This document shows positions 6,126 to 7,330 of a DNA stretch of 7,330 nucleotides, in pieces. A program made the translations under genes and the position numbers. The stretch is from Nitrososphaerota archaeon (lineage in GTDB: Archaea; Thermoproteota; Bathyarchaeia; Bathyarchaeales; Bathycorpusculaceae): assembly GCA_031282985.1 (NCBI GenBank), contig JAITCR010000142.1:1-7330 (forward strand). Direction: 5' to 3'. A model generated the notes under the pieces. That model saw only the letters and a program-made list of their open reading frames with translations, was not told the origin of the DNA and did not search any database. Position 1 is the stretch's first letter. Each line of letters opens with the position of its first letter.

Positions 6126-6437
6126 TTATTTATGTAGACGTACACTAACAGGCGAAGCATCAGCATTCAACTCAAACATATCCTCAATATGAGTACATGA
6201 ATGACATAACGGAACAATATACCATGAACGATCCTGATTTTTTCTTAACCGCGCCTTTCGCACATGCGCACCTACTGTTGCTTTGTTAGTACAACCTTTT
6301 ACTTTACAGGTTTTACTTGATTTTCCACTGTTTTGCTCGTAAAAATCAAGCCAACTATCATAACCGCTTTTGGGTTTACGATCAGCTGTTCCGATTATGT
6401 TTTTCCATTTTAACACATTATTCACCTTATAATGCAT
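6126..6437 (-). CDS. Small HNH-like / zinc-finger protein, 103 residues
   Basis: The sequence has a metal-binding pattern like HNH/treble-clef proteins: CKVKGC (Cys44, Cys49), GAHV (His58), then VPLCHSCTHIE (Cys78, Cys81, His83). Spacing suggests Cys-x4-Cys, a central His strand, and a Cys-x2-Cys-x-His knuckle, so at least one zinc is expected. The last few residues lack the Asn and final His of a fully active HNH nuclease in positions I could confirm, so nuclease activity is uncertain. The N-terminal 40 residues are basic and of unknown role. ATG 6437 lies upstream of the start site predicted from the TTATATAA element; GTG 6416, with GGTG six bases ahead, is a credible alternative start (96 residues). 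It is divergent from the 6555 gene and lies some 200 bases upstream of fwdD on the same strand, probably unlinked in function. Confidence 0.6.
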   Translation of the reverse strand: MHYKVNNVLKWKNIIGTADRKPKSGYDSWLDFYEQNSGKSSKTCKVKGCTNKATVGAHVRKARLRKNQDRSWYIVPLCHSCTHIEDMFELNADASPVSVRLHK

Positions 6438-6447
6438 AGTTTTTATG

Positions 6448-6455
6448 TTATATAA
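6448..6455. promoter_or_regulatory. Palindromic TATA element in the divergent intergenic region
   Basis: TTATATAA reads the same on both strands and is the strongest TATA match between the divergent genes at 6437 and 6555. On the minus strand it predicts a start near 6426, and on the plus strand one near 6478 with a leader of about 77 bases. It could therefore serve both genes, with direction set by flanking BRE bases. Confidence 0.4.
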
Positions 6456-6554
6456 TAATTTTGAAACTGTGTAAGTGTGAATAAACGCGAAATTAATGAT
6501 AAACCAAAAAGTAAGAATAGCAAAAACAACTTCATATTAAAAGAGGTATGAACA

Positions 6555-6932
6555 GTGAAACTGGAAGAAATCAAAAACAACAAAGAAATAATGGCCCAAC
6601 TTCGGTGGGACTTAAACCCACAATCCGCAGTGTTACCAGTCGAAAAAAATGAAGAGTCTTCACAAGCTGAACTTGACCACCTTAATGAGTCTATGGTAGA
6701 TAATGCAGGGGCTTACTTTTATGTGGATGTATGGAATCGTTCTGTTCGATTAGCTCTTATGATTCAAGACGTTTGGGGTTATGGTCGTAGTGTGTTTATT
6801 GAAAAGTTTGACAGCCCATTACTTGAAGAGTCAATTTATGAATGCGGCGGTGCAGTTAATATCAGTGGAGGATACCCAATTAATGGAGACCTTGAAGTGG
6901 AGTTAAAGAAAAAACTAGGACTTAACAACTAA
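6555..6932 (+). CDS. Unrecognised 125-residue soluble protein
   Basis: The start is GTG at 6555, chosen because GAGGT (6543-6547) is seven bases upstream; the nearby ATG at 6548 is out of frame. The protein opens with a charged helix (about 1-16), then QLRWDLNPQSAV (15-26), an acidic linker, a strand-rich core YFYVDVWNRSVRLALMIQD (about 55-73), a segment of aromatic and hydrophobic residues (WGYGRSVFIEKF), a Gly-rich turn VNISGGYPINGD (101-112), and a basic C-terminal helix. There is no signal peptide, membrane segment or Cys pair; only one Cys (ECGG) is present. This looks like a small alpha/beta cytoplasmic protein. I do not recognise the family and assign no function. It is divergent from the HNH-like gene. 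Confidence 0.7.
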   Translation: MKLEEIKNNKEIMAQLRWDLNPQSAVLPVEKNEESSQAELDHLNESMVDNAGAYFYVDVWNRSVRLALMIQDVWGYGRSVFIEKFDSPLLEESIYECGGAVNISGGYPINGDLEVELKKKLGLNN

Positions 6933-6948
6933 TGTTTTGGAGAGGATT

Positions 6949-7122
6949 TCAAAAGGGATTATGTGCGAGGTTCCAGATTTCCTCTCGTGAGCCGTTGACG
7001 TGAAAACGGGCAAACATAAAAATCGTCAAATCAATCATACGTAAACTTTGAGACCATACAGGTCCTCCGACGAAACCTCCCACAACAATGCCGCTGACGA
7101 AAATTATTCCGCTCCACCCCAT
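6949..7122 (-). CDS. Possible 57-residue membrane peptide (or remnant of a larger gene)
   Basis: An ATG frame from 7122 to TGA 6951-6949 gives a hydrophobic glycine-rich segment at about residues 5-23 (GIIFVSGIVVGGFVGG), then a short polar stretch, a second hydrophobic patch (about 29-40) and a polar end REEIWNLAHNPF. The frame is open upstream to a TGA near 7164 and the extra residues there are very basic (RFKRKHKH), as expected on the cytoplasmic side of a membrane segment. No clear ribosome site precedes the ATG, so it may be a remnant whose 5' part was lost. No family is recognised. The 3' end converges on the 125-residue gene, 16 bases apart. Confidence 0.35.
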   Translation of the reverse strand: MGWSGIIFVSGIVVGGFVGGPVWSQSLRMIDLTIFMFARFHVNGSREEIWNLAHNPF

Positions 7123-7201
7123 GTGTTTATGCTTTCGTTTGAACCGGTAGCTCAGACAGAATCAACTCCGCATACACCCCCAATTATCCGCAAAGAAAAC
7201 C

Positions 7202-7330
7202 TTAACCTTTAACTGTTGCAGCCGACCAAGCATTTTCCTCAGAGTTAGGTGCTTCGATTTCCATATTCCCAATCAACCAATTCACCGGTAGTTCTACAAT
7301 ATGCCTTCCAGAACCAGACCTTGTTTTTTT
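7202..7330 (-). CDS. C-terminal 42 residues of an unrecognised gene (partial, cut by window end)
   Basis: From the last base of the window the minus strand is open for 42 codons, ending at TAA 7204-7202. The visible end includes GRHIVELPVNWLIGNMEIE and SEENAWSAATVKG. It has balanced composition with two Trp and no low-complexity bias apart from the lysines at the cut edge, and the other minus frames contain stops, so it is probably a real coding end. The family cannot be told from this length; the loose polar tail might belong to many proteins, including transposase-type ones, but nothing here proves it. Confidence 0.42.
   Translation of the reverse strand, partial: KKTRSGSGRHIVELPVNWLIGNMEIEAPNSEENAWSAATVKG

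Noticed and set aside
6932..7003. 23-codon plus ORF whose ATG overlaps the stop of the 125-residue gene (TAATG)
   Set aside because: Suggestive of coupling, but the peptide is short, has no strong ribosome site and overlaps a minus-strand frame.
7141..7180. tRNA-like GGTAGCTCAG start
   Set aside because: The segment lacks a complementary D-stem arm, the loop Gly-Gly equivalent, and a GGTTC-type T arm downstream, so it is not a tRNA.

Overview
The window looks archaeal. Its core is a minus-strand operon for the catalytic subunits of formylmethanofuran dehydrogenase, in the order fwdD-fwdB-fwdA-fwdC (5908 down to 1426), followed after a 115-base gap by fdhD, a cofactor-sulfuration factor. The enzyme catalyses the first step of the archaeal methyl branch of CO2 reduction (Wood-Ljungdahl pathway or methanogenesis): CO2 is reduced to formate at a Mo/W-pterin site in FwdB, and FwdA joins the formate to methanofuran. 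FwdB keeps its iron-sulfur and metal-ligand cysteines, so this is a dehydrogenase and not the bacterial formyltransferase/hydrolase version. The DNA is AT-rich, genes carry archaeal-type GGAGG/GAGGT ribosome sites and TATA boxes, and two genes start with GTG. A Bathyarchaeia-like or other low-GC archaeon would fit, but the sequence does not prove the lineage.

Layout. Positions 1-105 hold the last 34 residues of an unrecognised plus-strand gene. Positions 106-515 hold two possible tiny membrane-peptide genes and a hairpin shared by the convergent ends. Positions 516-1310 are fdhD and 1426-5908 the fwd operon, both minus strand. Positions 5924-6125 hold the operon promoter, a perfect inverted repeat touching its TATA box, and further upstream a nested set of complementary segments that could be a structured RNA with its own promoter. 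A divergent gene pair follows: an HNH/zinc-finger-like protein (6126-6437, minus) and an unrecognised 125-residue protein (6555-6932, plus), with a palindromic TATA element between them. Positions 6949-7330, visibly richer in G+C, hold a possible 57-residue membrane peptide and the C-terminal end of another minus-strand gene cut by the window edge.

The most unusual points are: (1) FwdB carries an apparent basic insertion of about 50 residues in the catalytic subunit and a basic C-terminal tail; (2) FdhD has Tyr where the family's sulfur-carrying Cys is expected; (3) the region upstream of fwdD contains a candidate structured RNA and a candidate operator; (4) tiny membrane-peptide ORFs lie at both ends; (5) no FwdE/F/G electron-transfer subunits are encoded beside the core, so the electron donor is not shown here.
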